Assembly (NCBI GenBank): GCA_030762895.1
Contig: CM061068.1
Coordinates: 40,596,783-40,660,782, forward strand
Direction of reading: 5' to 3'
Source: Sophora flavescens
Taxonomy: Eukaryota > Streptophyta > Magnoliopsida > Fabales > Fabaceae
Length of the DNA stretch: 64,000 nt
The notes under the pieces are model-generated. The model searched no databases, was not told the DNA's origin, and saw nothing but the letters and a program-made list of their open reading frames with translations. Below are positions 10,136 to 21,528 of this stretch, in pieces. Position 1 is the stretch's first letter, and the number at the start of each line of letters is the position of its first letter. Both the position numbers and the translations under genes were made by a program.

Positions 10136-13100
10136 ATGGCAATGGCAATGGCAACGGCAGTGGAGAGAGGCGACATACCCACAGTTCGTGTATCAAACAT
10201 ACCACATTCTGCGACGGCAAAAGAATTCCTTAAATTCCTCGAGTCCATCTTGGGTCCTTCCTCTGTCTTCGCCCTCGAAATATGGACCGACCACAAAAAC
10301 TGGAAGTCTCGCGGCTCCGGCCGTGTCCAGTTCGAGACCCTTCTCACCAAAGACAAAGCCCTCTCTCTTTCCCTCCAAGACAACCTCGTCTTCCACTCCC
10401 ACATCCTCCGTCTCTCCGATACCTACGACGACATCATCCCCCGCCCTCCGATCCCCCGAAACAGGGTCGACAACTGTGTCCTCTATGCTGGTTTCATGTC
10501 TGAGGATCACTGCATGTCTGTTTTGGAGTCCTGGGAAGGGGTCAGAGGTTGGGTCATACCGCATAGGAAACGGGTCGAGTTCTGGGTTTGGCATGGTGGA
10601 CAGTGTTACAAACTGGAAATCATGTTTGAGGACATTTTGGAGGCTAATGGGTGTTCTTTGGGAGATGCCAAACTCAATACCCTCCTCTTGAAGGTACATT
10701 CATTCCTCTTTTCAATATTAAAACTTGTATTATAGATAAATATATTGTATAGTGCATCTAAATTGTATAGTGCTTGAGCAGTTGTGAACTCACTTTGCTG
10801 TTCGGTTATGATTTATTCTATAACTGCAATCTGCAGCATGCCGGAAATCACTAGTTCTTATTATTGTTGCTTTCTAGATATTACAACACTTGCAATCTTT
10901 CTTGTGTTTCTTATTACTAAGTTACATGATCCCTTTTTTTGACCCTTTCAAAATTGCTTCCCTTTTTTCTTCTCAGCTGAAATATGGGCCAAGGATATAT
11001 CAGAAAAAAGCTGGGCCAAACATCGCAGCCAAGTTTAAAGCTGATAGGTACCATTTTTGTAAGGAGGATTTTGAATTTCTATGGGTGCGCACGACAGACT
11101 TCTCTGCTATTAAGTCAATTGGACACTCGACATCATTTTGTTGGGAAATTGAGGAAGAACAATTAGCTTCAGATATTTTTCAAACCTTCCCACTCTACAG
11201 AGAAAATTTGAAAGATCTAACTTTGGTAGACGGGGAAGAATTCTGTTCTTCAACAGAAACAGTTCCACTTGTAAAGTGTGGTTCAGATTCTAAGTTACCC
11301 TATGAGATTCTTTTCCAATTCAATTCCCTTGTTCATACCCAGAAAATTAGTCTTGCTTCAGTCGATGATGATTTGATTGACTTGTTAGGAAGCTTAGATG
11401 AAGAAACCAAAGCCATGATTTTTCAGAAATTGCACAAGCTGAATTCCACTTGTTATGATCCCTTAAAATTTGTAAAGACTCAATTACATGTGCTACGTAG
11501 CAAGGGTAGATGTCTTCTGCCTTCATCACAGAAAAGGTTGACAGATAATAACATAATGAGTTGTCACAGAGCCTTGATTACACCATCAAAGATTTATTGC
11601 CTTGGTCCTGAGCTTGAAACCTCAAATCATGTGGTAAAGCATTTTGCAGCATATGCTTCAGACTTCATGAGGGTTACTTTTGTTGAAGAGGATTGGAGTA
11701 AGCTTCCAACTAATGCAGTGTCAATTCGTATGCAAAATGTAATCTTTTCAAAGCCTGTTAGAACTGAAATATATAAGCGGATATTGACTATTCTTCGGGA
11801 TGGGATTGTTATCGGATCAAAAAGATTTGAGTTTCTGGCCTTTTCTGCTAGTCAACTGCGATCGAATTCTGTTTGGTTGTTTGCTTCTAATGACAATGTG
11901 AAAGCAGCAGATATCCGAGAATGGATGGGATGCTTCAACAATATTCGCAGTGTTTCTAAATGTGCAGCGAGGATGGGTCAGTTGTTCAGTTCGTCCATGC
12001 AAACTATTGAAGTGCCTGCTCAAGATGTGGAGATTATTCCAGATATTGAAGTTACCACTGATGGTATAAACTACTGTTTCTCAGATGGTATTGGAAAAAT
12101 TTCTCAATCTTTTGCAAGACAAGTTGCTCAAAAGCTTAAATTGGATCAGAGTCGGATTCCATCAGCATTTCAAATTCGGTATGGTGGATATAAAGGTGTC
12201 ATTGCTGTTGATCGTCATTCCTATAGAAAGTTATCGTTGCGTAGCAGTATGCTTAAATTTGAATCCAAAAACAGGATGCTTTGTGTCACTAAATGGAGTG
12301 AGTCAATGCCTTGCTTCCTCAATCGAGAGATTATATCCCTGTTGTCTACCTTAGGGGTAAAAGATGAGGTGTTTTTGGCAATGCAACAGGAACAATTGAA
12401 TTTGCTGGGTAAGATGTTGACTGATAGTGAGGCGGCTTTGGATGTTTTGGAAAGTTTAAGTGGAGCTGACTCCAAAAGCATTCTAGTCAAGATGTTGCAT
12501 GAATATTATGAGCCGAACAGTGAGCCTTACCTATCGATGATGCTTAAGGCTCATTATGCATACCAGTTATCTGATTTGAAAAGTAGATGCCGAATATTTG
12601 TTCCCAAGGGTCGGGTTTTAGTAGGTTGCTTGGATGAAACTGGCCTTTTGGATTATGGCCAAGTATTTGTTAGCATAACTGTGAAAAAAACCAAGCAACA
12701 ATTTGAAGATGAAAGCTTAAGGAAAGTGGATGGCGATGATAGCACACGAATAATAGTGGGGAAGGTGGTGGTCACAAAAAATCCTTGTCTTCACCCAGGA
12801 GACATCAGAGTCCTTGATGCTATTTACAATGAAGAATTAGAGGAGAAGGGTTTGAGGGATTGCCTTGTGTTTCCAAAAAATGGACACAGGTACGTATATA
12901 ATGAAGCATTTGCTTGTAATTATTTGTTTTATTCAAGGTTGAATTACTACATTTTTTGTACTTTGTTTTGGTCCCAGTGTATTGTTATTAACTACTACGG
13001 GTCATTAATTGTGTGCTAACAAAAGAAGGGGATGTGGCTTGGGGGAGGAGAGATAAAAGGTGATGTTGTTAGCTAGGAAATCACTTGTCATTTAGATATT

Positions 13101-16100
13101 AGAACATTCAACATCTACTTATTAGATGCTTTCATTGTCTTCCGAAAAAACAAACAGCTTCATTCCTACTGTTTCTTGAATTTGGTATCTGCCATCTAAT
13201 GGTGCACTTTTGTTCTAGTTTGATAGCTGTTTTGGCTTCCATTAAGTTCTGCTGCCGCCCTTGTCTAAAAGCAGTTCCTTATATTTGTAGTCTAGTGCAC
13301 ATTTGGTAGTGATATTAGATTTTATGTAATTTTGCCTTGTTAGATAACAAACCATTTTTGATCTTTTACCTAACAACTTAAGCTTTTAGGAGAGTTGGTA
13401 TTTGACATGGTATCAAGGTCTCTATGACCAACTAGTTAGGAGTTTGATCCTTGCCAATTCCATTCTTCTAAATAAACTTAAATTCCAACACAAGGTAGAG
13501 CGAGCCTGTGTATTATCCATGCTTTAGTCCCAAATGTGCGTTTGTGTGAGGAGGCATGCTAGATATAAACCTATTCATGAACTTTAACCTAATACCTTAA
13601 GTTTTTAGGAGCATTCCTTGACACGCCTTATTGTCTCCACAAATTTTCATTGACAAGAGAAATGCAGAATGAAGACATCAGTTTTGAAATTGTTTCATTA
13701 GTGTTAGATTTAATTGTAATTTTGAATTTAGGGTTTTCGGTTCTGCATCCTTGACAGTCTGGGTTCAGGATGAACCCAATACTAGAGATAATACTTATTT
13801 AACTATTTGTACTTTTTTAACTACAAAATGATGACAAAGTTATTCATTATCTAAATGTTAGTAAAAATTATAATGTTTATTCAATTAAATTAGTCTATAT
13901 ACACAGACATGGAGAATTAGATGCACAATGGTTCAAATCTTAGCCTTAGTAATTTCTTAAGGTTAGGCCATGGGGAATTTTCTTATGAATGCTCTAGTCT
14001 AAGAGTCGTTGGCTTAAAATAATGCAACTTTTGGGCTATGTAGTCAATAGCGGCCGCAATCGCGGCGGAGTGTGGCGTAGCGGCCCCTTGGCGCTACGCG
14101 AAACATGGTAGCATTGCGCTTTTGAGGAGCGGCTGTAGCGCCGCAAATAGCGGCCAAAAGGCGGCCAAAAAGTGGCCGTAGCGATCGCTACAGTGATTTT
14201 TCGAGCAGCCCACCATTTTTTTGGGTCAGCGCACCCCTTTTCCGGTAAACCCACCCCATTTCCGGCAAACCCACCTTATTTCTGGCCCTTTTCCGGCAGA
14301 CCCAGCCCTTTTCCGGGCCGGTGTGTGAAATAAGGTGCAGCAACAGCGACTTTGTAAGGTGAAGAAGAAGCGGCTGTGCGGCTGTGTTGTGTTGAGGCAA
14401 GAAGAAGAAGATGTGTTGGGTTGAGGCAAGAAGAAGCTGTGTTGACAGAAAGAAGATGTGTTGAGACAAGCAGTCTGGCGGTTGATTACTAGGGTTAGGT
14501 GTGTTGGGTCTCCACCCCAAATTGGGCTGGGCCATGTTATGTCAAATTATTTTATGAGTATATTTGTGCAATAACCTTTTATGCTGATTGGTGTACACAT
14601 AAATATATAAATATAAGATATAAAGCATCCTATATTTTCTTTGCAATACAATGTTTAATAATTTCTTTTTTGAACTGAATATTTAACAATTTCTTAAAAA
14701 TATAAAAATATATTAGTATATAATTGTAGACAAATATAATAATAAAAATAGAATTAATATGATAACAAGATATATATATATATATATTATTATATTATAT
14801 ATATATGTATATATATATATTTAGGTAACAATCAACATTGATTAGTAGTTATGAATATGTCTTTAATTTTGTGTATTCTATTTTTTAGCTTTTATATGTG
14901 TATGGTATAAATTTCTTGTATAGTTTCCCTATACTTCGGCGTGGCGGCCATACCGCTACCCGCTACACCGCTATTGTGTTTTAGGGGTCGGCAGCTACAC
15001 TACGCAATCCACGATTGACTACATAGCTTTTGGGGTCATACACACGCACACTCATATAGGGACCATATGAGCTGAGCATACCTTGTTATTGTGAGAAACG
15101 ATAATAGTGAATCTTGACCATTGGATCATATTTTAATGGTCAAGATTAGAAAATAAATGCACGTGACATTTTTAAGTGGTTATGTGATCTTTGAGTAACT
15201 TTAATCTCGATCATCCATATATGATTGTATTATCAATATTTGCTTGTCTCACCTTCTCAAAATACAAAATGCTCTCACTAAATATGCCCTATATATATAT
15301 ATATATATATAAAAAAAAATATTTCTGGGCCAATCTATTTCCTTATGCCAAGCTCAACCTGGATTTTAAAGCAGCTCTAAAATTTTGTGCAAGGCTGGCT
15401 CTTGGGGATGATGACGTTGAAGTCCCAAACCCTAATATTTTTTAGGGCTGGTTGAATTGGTCCTTTTAACCCACCTTGGTTCTGCATCAAAAACTCATTA
15501 TCATTGATGTTTATTGCTGGCTAATACTTCTGGTGGGCTTACAGGCCTCATCCAAATGAATGCTCTGGGGGTGATCTCGATGGAGATTTATTTTTCATAA
15601 GCTGGGACAAAGGACTGATACCCCATCAAACTGAGGCTCCAATGGACTATACAGGAAGGAGGCCTCGTATAATGAACCATGAGGTGTCATTAGAGGTAAT
15701 TTTTGACAGTTACATATGTTTTTTTAGGATAAAACATAGGTGCAGCTCCAAAGGTGCTTGTGAATTGTGATGTTGTTCTTCAATTAATGAGGATTGAGGA
15801 GATTACATGTGTAACGGTTCATCGATAAAAATATAGCATGTGTAACAAGTGTTTTACATGTATTCTCCTCGTCGGAAAACAGCACCACAAGCACCTATGG
15901 AACAACACCTAATCTCTGTTCTTTTTTCTAACATTGACAAATGTGAAACTGTTTCCTTAATTATTCGTTGTTACGTGTGTGGGTAGGAAATCCATCAATT
16001 TTTTGTTGATTACATGATCAATGATACTTTGGGTGCTATATCTACTGCACATCTTGTTCATGCGGACCGTGAACCAGATAAGGCCAGGAGTAAAAAATGT

Positions 16101-16751
16101 CTGGAGTTGGCAGAGCTTCATTCCATGGCTGTTGACTTTGCAAAGACTGGAGCACCTGCTGAAATGCCGAGAGTTTTGAAACCAAGAGAGTTCCCAGACT
16201 TCATGGAGAGGGTGGACAAGCCTATGTATATCTCCAATGGGGTACTAGGAAAACTTTATCGTGCCATAATTGAGTCAAAAATGCAAGTAAGATCAGACTT
16301 TGTATGGTCGGAGAAGGTTGCTGAAGAAGCATATGATCATGATCTCGAAGTTAGTGGTTTTGAGGTCTTCATTGAGACTGCATTAAGTCACAAAGAAATG
16401 TATGCACAAAAGATGAACAGTTTAATGAACTTCTATGGTGCAGAGAGTGAGGATGAAATGCTGACAGGTAACTTGCATAACCGGGCTTCATATTTGCAGC
16501 GCGATAACCGGAGATATGGAGATATGAAGGATCGGATTCTGATAGCAGTCAAGAATCTTCAGCATGAAGCTAAAGAATGGTTTGAAACTTGTTGCCAACC
16601 AACTGAATATCAACATATCGCATCTGCATGGTATCATGTGACCTATCACCCGAGATATTTCCATGAAAACTCCAGTTTTTTAAGCTTTCCATGGATAGTT
16701 GGTGACATTTTATTGCAGATAAAGTCTGCAAACCGTAGAGCTGACAGATGA
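10136..16751 (+). CDS. RDR2: RNA-dependent RNA polymerase 2 (RDR2), four exons, intact
   Basis: RDR2 copies Pol IV transcripts into double-stranded RNA, the substrate for 24-nt siRNAs that guide DNA methylation in the nucleus. Exons: 10136-10693, 10977-12889, 15545-15695, 15987-16751; every intron has GT-AG ends and the frame holds across all joins. The product is 1128 aa, about the length of Arabidopsis RDR2 (1133 by my recollection). Visible landmarks: an RRM-like N-terminal part in exon 1 with RLSDTYDDIIPRPPIPRNR; FSDGIGKIS near residue 554; the catalytic DLDGD at residues 834-838, encoded at 15573-15587 at the start of exon 3; and STAHLVHADR plus AVDFAKTGAPAEMP in exon 4. Sequence similarity points to RDR2, not RDR1 or RDR6. 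The start has three in-frame ATGs (10136, 10142, 10148) within a repeated GCAATG unit. A hAT-like element lies in intron 2 and a Copia LTR just upstream. Confidence 0.95.
14232..14320. repeat. TTTCCGG-type minisatellite within the hAT-like element
   Basis: Four to five imperfect copies of a unit built on TTTCCGGCAAACCCA-CC occur in a row, ending in TTTTCCGGGCC. They explain the Pro/Gly-rich spurious reading frames on the minus strand. Confidence 0.6.
14768..14820. repeat. AT microsatellite
   Basis: Interrupted TA runs inside the hAT-like element. Confidence 0.85.
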
Positions 16752-16919
16752 CAGCTTTCCGTTGGACAAGAATGAAGTATCTGTCAGGGCCGGCCCAACA
16801 TCTATTGAGTCCTAAAGCCCTTGCTTCACTAGCTTCCTCCTCGGGTCGGCTATGGTATCTGTATAAGACATTTCATGGACATTTTCAGGAACCAGATACC
16901 TTGTATTAAAAAAATCATG

Positions 16920-17008
16920 CATTCATGCGTTAATGTACCATTAGATTAATTTTAGGCTTTCTCAAGTATTTTTTGTGATTGATCCTATAGTACATTAATA
17001 CATGAATG
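16920..17008. repeat. Inverted repeat of about 20-bp arms
   Basis: CATTCATGCGTTAATGTAC on the left is complementary to GTACATTAATACATGAATG on the right, with two mismatches and about 50 bp between arms. It may be a short MITE remnant or a 3' UTR hairpin of RDR2. Confidence 0.6.
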
Positions 17009-17242
17009 AGTGATCTTCTGAATGCATCAAATCCATTTTCTATTTTCAAGCACTTCTTCTAACTTTACAACTTTTCATATTTATTTATTTTTTTTGAATT
17101 TTTGTGCTATTATAGTTGGAAATGCTACAATAAATAGATAAATGTTCACATTTCATTATGTTTATAATGACTTGTGCTAACTTTTAAAACATTATTTCTG
17201 TCTTTTAATTAAAGATGTGTTTTTACTTTTTATGTTAATTTC

Positions 17243-17247
<5 letters not shown>

Positions 17248-17300
<53 letters not shown>
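17248..17300. repeat. (TA)n microsatellite
   Basis: An uninterrupted TA run of about 50 bp. Confidence 0.93.
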
Positions 17301-17303
<3 letters not shown>

Positions 17304-18721
17304 TTATCATCATATCATATTTTATGAATTTTAAAGTTTACCTTATCCTCGTATATGTCTCATGTCATAGTGGCATTTTGTCACGGATGAATGAAATGTA
17401 CATGCAGATGCTGACTGAAGCCGGGACCTTGTTTATCTACAGATTTTCTTTCAGGATTATTTGTGGACGTAATATTTTCAATGGTTTTCAATTTTTTCCG
17501 TTGAAAAATGTTGAGATAAAACACAATTGATTTATATATTTTTATATAATTAATCTCAATTGCATTAATTTAAATCATTTTATATAATAAGGATATATCT
17601 GGATAATTTTAACACATTCTCATGAATATATATCACGAGCTAAACAAATTTTAAAGATATTTTCAGGAATTTCAAAAAAATTTTAAATGCTTAACATGTC
17701 TAATTTACATAGCAATAACATTAGTGGTAATACAATTCACGTAAATTACATTCTTGGAAATGTGATTTCAGATTTTAAAACAAATACTGAATTATGAAAT
17801 GTGATTCTGATGACAGTGGCATCATATTGGCCCATATTACTATAGCCTAATAGATCCTAATTAAGTCCTGTAAAATAATAATAATAATAATAATAGAGAA
17901 AATGAAAATATGAATGATTGCAAGTGTTTAACGATGGCTGCAACACCAGCATTACAGCTACCGCTGCGTACTTTTACAATTATTTGAAGACATCAATATG
18001 AATTTTATGGATATCGTCACTTAAGACAATTAGCGAGGAGAGGATGTTTCAGTGACTAGATCCTCCTGATGACATTCAGCAAGCAACTATTACTATACCT
18101 TGATTATTTCAGTTGAAACTTAAACTTTTGGTCATAAAATAAAATAAATTTATTTTAATCTCCAAGACCGATTTATTAGGTGCGTACTTAAAATCATTTA
18201 AGAAATGACTATGTAAATCTTGATTCAAAAATATCTTTCCCTATAAAAGGCACCATCAATTTGCCGGACCCAAGTGGTATTCTACTCATCTAGTTGATGA
18301 GGCAACAATTTGCCATTGATGAAAATGACATATTTTTAGAAGTAAAGATACTCGGAAGAAAATACCCCCCTACAATACATAATGAGAGGCAATTCATTTC
18401 GTTGAAGGCTACTATTACTCTATTACACGTAACACCATTTTATTGATTGCAATTTTGCAATTGCGTGAGAAGCTTTCTCCCTTCTCAATCACTGAGTGTG
18501 TACCAAGCATAACAGACAATGAATCAATTATGAGAAGAAAGAAAAACCATATACAATTATTACCATATGACCCTTCCAAACCACATATATCTGTTGTAAA
18601 AGGAAAAATCAAATAATTACTGATTACTGATGGGATCAAACGTTGCCACTTGTCACCGACCACTCGCCTTCTGTCCAGCTCATGATGTGCACATTCCACT
18701 CACACCAAAACGACGACGTCC

Positions 18722-19123
18722 TTACCCTCCTCCTTCACGTTGGCAACAGCATAGCGCGTGGAGAGAATCCCCGTTTTGGCCCTCGTCGAAGTTCAAGGCG
18801 TAATTGGAGGGATCGTACTGGTAGTTGGACATGCGCTTACAGCTACGGTGACGGTGGTTGAAACTCCAAATGAAGGTCTTCCACTTGGGACCCGCCACGA
18901 TCTCCGACCACTCACGGAGTTTCTTGAGGGCTCTGATGCCACGCGACCACCAACGGTCACCACTGACGGGGGATTGAGAGCGAGGGAAGGAGGAGGTGGA
19001 GCGAACGCGCTCCCACCATGAGGAACGACGTCGTGAAGCAAAGCAGCAGAAGATGGTACTACGAGCGTTACTGTCTTGTCCGGTAGGTGTGGATGTTTCA
19101 AGCTCCATCATCGACAATGTCAC
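18722..19123 (-). CDS. Small conserved plant protein of unknown function (133 aa)
   Basis: I recognise this as one of a family of short plant proteins with a Trp/Arg-rich core, but no function is established that I know of. Key segments: SSWWERVR near residue 35; DRWWSRGIRALKKLREW at 56-72 followed by SEIVAGPKWKTFI; and SNYQYDPSNYALNFDEG at about 99-115. No signal peptide or membrane segment is seen. The start could be Met1, or Met5 or Met6, which are close by. The C-terminus is odd: family members I recall end in a longer acidic and Phe/Ser-rich tail, whereas this one ends in a Cys-rich LHALCCCQREGGG. The stop codon overlaps GGGTAAGG, a plausible splice donor, so a short second exon may exist. 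It is a single-exon call otherwise and lies head-out from the large transposon nest to the right. Confidence 0.62.
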   Translation of the reverse strand: MTLSMMELETSTPTGQDSNARSTIFCCFASRRRSSWWERVRSTSSFPRSQSPVSGDRWWSRGIRALKKLREWSEIVAGPKWKTFIWSFNHRHRSCKRMSNYQYDPSNYALNFDEGQNGDSLHALCCCQREGGG

Positions 19124-19420
19124 AACCCTAGATCTTATGTATCTGATGTTTGTGTGGTAAGGGAGAAGAGAGTTTGAGTGAGCTAGCTATAAATAAGTTG
19201 GTAACACTTTCACTTGGACTTGGGGGTAGGCTTGTGTTTTTATTTGTGGGTCTTGTTAACCAGTATATTAGAGATATTGATTAAGAAATTTAAAAGATAG
19301 AAATTTTTTACTGAACTATGATGTATGACACCACAACAACAAAGAAGCTAACGACTAACGAGCACCCACGGAAAAGAAAAGAAACAAGTACACGTCACTC
19401 ACATGGATATCTTATTATAA
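19124..19420. other. Upstream region of the small gene
   Basis: About 300 bp between the small minus-strand gene and the first inverted-repeat element, probably holding its promoter and 5' UTR. A TATAAATA at about 19190 faces the plus strand; its complement TATTTATA is only weakly TATA-like for the gene. Nothing else is seen. Confidence 0.4.
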
Positions 19421-20264
19421 GGGGGGAAAAATACAACCCCTTAAACTATAATCTATTTGTAAATAGGCATTTTCAACTATTGATTCTTCCTAACTCTTCT
19501 ATTAACTCATAAATCATTCACAGTGATTAAATCTAACCATCCATTTGTTTAAATCCCAGCCGTTGTTTGCCTTTACTATTTTATTTTTTAATGTATTGAT
19601 TTTCTGGAAAAAAAAAACAAGGAAAAAGAAAGAGAGCTTTCTTCTCTTACGTGATTATTCCTCTTTGGTTAGCTTCTCATGGTTTGGTTCTCCTCATCAC
19701 TCATTCTTTTAATGTTAGAAAGCCATTTCACTTGTTTAAAGGCACATGTTACGTATTGGTCAATACATAATTTCAGGCGTTGAAGTCTTGAATAAGTTTT
19801 TTCAAGGGACATACATGTCCACGTGCAGGAGATGCAGGATTGAAGGAGTAGTTTCTATTTTTCCAAATGAAAAGAAACAAGTGTGCTGGGATTTTATTGG
19901 CTTTCCGTTAGGGGTGTTCATGGGTCGGTTTGGTTCTGAATCGGATCCAAAATCAATTGATTCGGTTCGGTTCGGATCTGTAATTTTTTTGTCAGGAAAT
20001 CGGAATCGAACCAAACCAAACCAACCAAAAACGGGTTGGTCTGGTTTGATTTGGTTCAGACTCGAAAATATAAAAATATTAAAAAATCATAAATTATAAA
20101 TATATAAAATATTAAATTGTATATATATTAAATATAAAAATATTAAACTATTAAAACATTAAAAAAATATAAATATTACAATATAAAAAAATTAAATATA
20201 TATATATATATATTAAAAAAAAAGTATTTTGTTCGGTTCGGTTCGGTTTGGATCCAAAATCATT

Positions 20265-21501
20265 TGTGAACGAACGCATTCCCCAAGTATGACTTGGATA
20301 TTCAAACTACAAAGTTTTGAAGATGACAAAGGACAACATGTCAAACATATAAAGTTTTGAAGACTTAGATCTACAAAGGGTAGTTCTTAATGGTTTATAT
20401 TTTTATTAGTACCTTTGTAAGATCATATAAGATGTTTGAATGAGATGCTCGTAAAATGAAACTAAAATCAACATAGGTTAACATAATCAAGTTGCATTCA
20501 TGCATTCATCATGTTGAAATGTTTTAAATCTTTACTTAATGCATGAATATATAATACTTGATCATTAGATGAGTTTCATGTTGAAAATCTAAGTTTAAAT
20601 GAATAGATTTACAAATAAGATGATTGAAACCTTAGTGTAAATATGCTGTGAGTAGATTCACTGACTGATGTGAATAGATTCAATGCATTTTACTCTGTGA
20701 ATAGATTCATGAATGGATTCAAGATGTTCAGTCTCTGTGAATAGATTCATGAAGTATCAGTCTCTGTGAATAGATTCATGAATAGATTCAAGCTGATTCA
20801 ACCTTCTGTGAATCGATTCAAGGCTTCTGTGAATCGATTCACAGCTGTCAGATCTGTTTTTTAATGTAACAAACATCCCAAATAAATAGGTCTATTCATC
20901 TCTCTTGTTCACCATCTTTAGCTATCATCTAATAAACTTAAAGAAACACGAAATCTCACACAAATCATTGCGTCTCATTCTCTCAATCTTTCATTGTGAT
21001 CATTAGAGCTTCAAGTTGTAATTTCTCACTTTCTAGAGTGATTCAAACATCTTCTACTCTCTTGTTTTTGTTATTGGTTTAGAAAAAGTGGGGTATCTTC
21101 TTAAAATTTTTGAGGTTGTACCAAGGTGAGGAATCCCAGGGATGAGTATGTTTAGGATTGTGATTGGGATTGTGTAAAATTTCTTGAAGGTTGTACTCAA
21201 GATCCTAATTAGTGAAGGAACTCATAAAAAGTGCAATTCTCCTTAACCCTTCTCTCTTTAATTTCAATCTTGCATTACATATTAGGGTTTAATTGATATA
21301 CAATTGAATTGCATTTGTTATAATCTTCTTTAATCTTCAATTCATTTACCCTTACATCATCTAAAGATTCACGACGCGCTCTTGTTAAATACGTTATACT
21401 TTCATACAACAAAAGTTTTTGAAAAGTTTTCAAAAATCTTTTGAATCCTATTCACCCCCCTCTAGGATTCCAACTCTTGTTAGAGGCCACTCGGGCTAAC
21501 T
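20265..21501 (+). repeat. 5' LTR of SIRE-type Copia
   Basis: It starts TGTGAACGAACG and ends near GGGCTAAC. It matches 52602-53888 through most of its length, with small indels. It contains the TGAATMGATTCA palindrome cluster at 20645-20850. No clear primer site follows it, so this part is degraded. Confidence 0.88.
20640..20855. repeat. Cluster of TGAATAGATTCA / TGAATCGATTCA palindromes
   Basis: About ten copies of a 12-bp motif, TGAAT-A/C-GATTCA, often preceded by CTCTG or TTCTG, are packed into 210 bp of the 5' LTR. The TGAATCGATTCA form is a perfect palindrome. The cluster recurs in the 3' LTR (52985-53190), and a smaller set lies inside the element at 26672-26758. Confidence 0.85.
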
Positions 21502-21528
21502 CTTTAGGACACAATTTAAAGAGGATCC

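Larger units (their letters stand above)
14036..15026. mobile_element. hAT-like non-autonomous transposon in RDR2 intron 2
   Basis: Terminal inverted repeats CTATGTAGTCAAT (14036) and ATTGACTACATAG (ending 15026) bound 991 bp and are flanked by a perfect 8-bp duplication, CTTTTGGG (14028-14035 and 15027-15034). An 8-bp duplication is the hallmark of the hAT superfamily. Both ends carry GC-rich subterminal clusters of GCGGCC and CGCTAC, another hAT habit. No transposase is visible. Its GC-rich ends stand out sharply from the AT-rich intron. Confidence 0.9.
12890..15544 (+). other. RDR2 intron 2, enlarged by a transposon
   Basis: This 2655-bp intron has donor GTACGT at 12890 and acceptor ending ACAG at 15544. 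About 1.0 kb of it is the hAT-like element. The rest is AT-rich and holds two diverged direct repeats around TTAAG-TTTTAGGAG (near 13378 and 13596), a TA-rich run near 15290 and no other gene. A reading frame over 14188-14535 lies inside the transposon and is not credible. Confidence 0.85.
16752..18721. other. Intergenic region downstream of RDR2
   Basis: This contains the RDR2 3' UTR (no certain poly(A) signal), a hairpin at 16920-17008, a TA microsatellite at 17248-17300 and an ATA microsatellite near 17876. I see no gene; frames over 17324-17530 and 18415-18699 lack coding character. Confidence 0.6.

Noticed and set aside
10193..10699. 168-aa minus-strand frame opposite RDR2 exon 1
   Set aside because: A shadow of a GC-rich exon; the plus strand has clear RDR2 similarity and splice sites.
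14188..14535. 115-aa minus-strand Gln/Pro/Gly-rich frame in RDR2 intron 2
   Set aside because: It lies within the hAT-like element and is produced by its minisatellite; no transposase motif.
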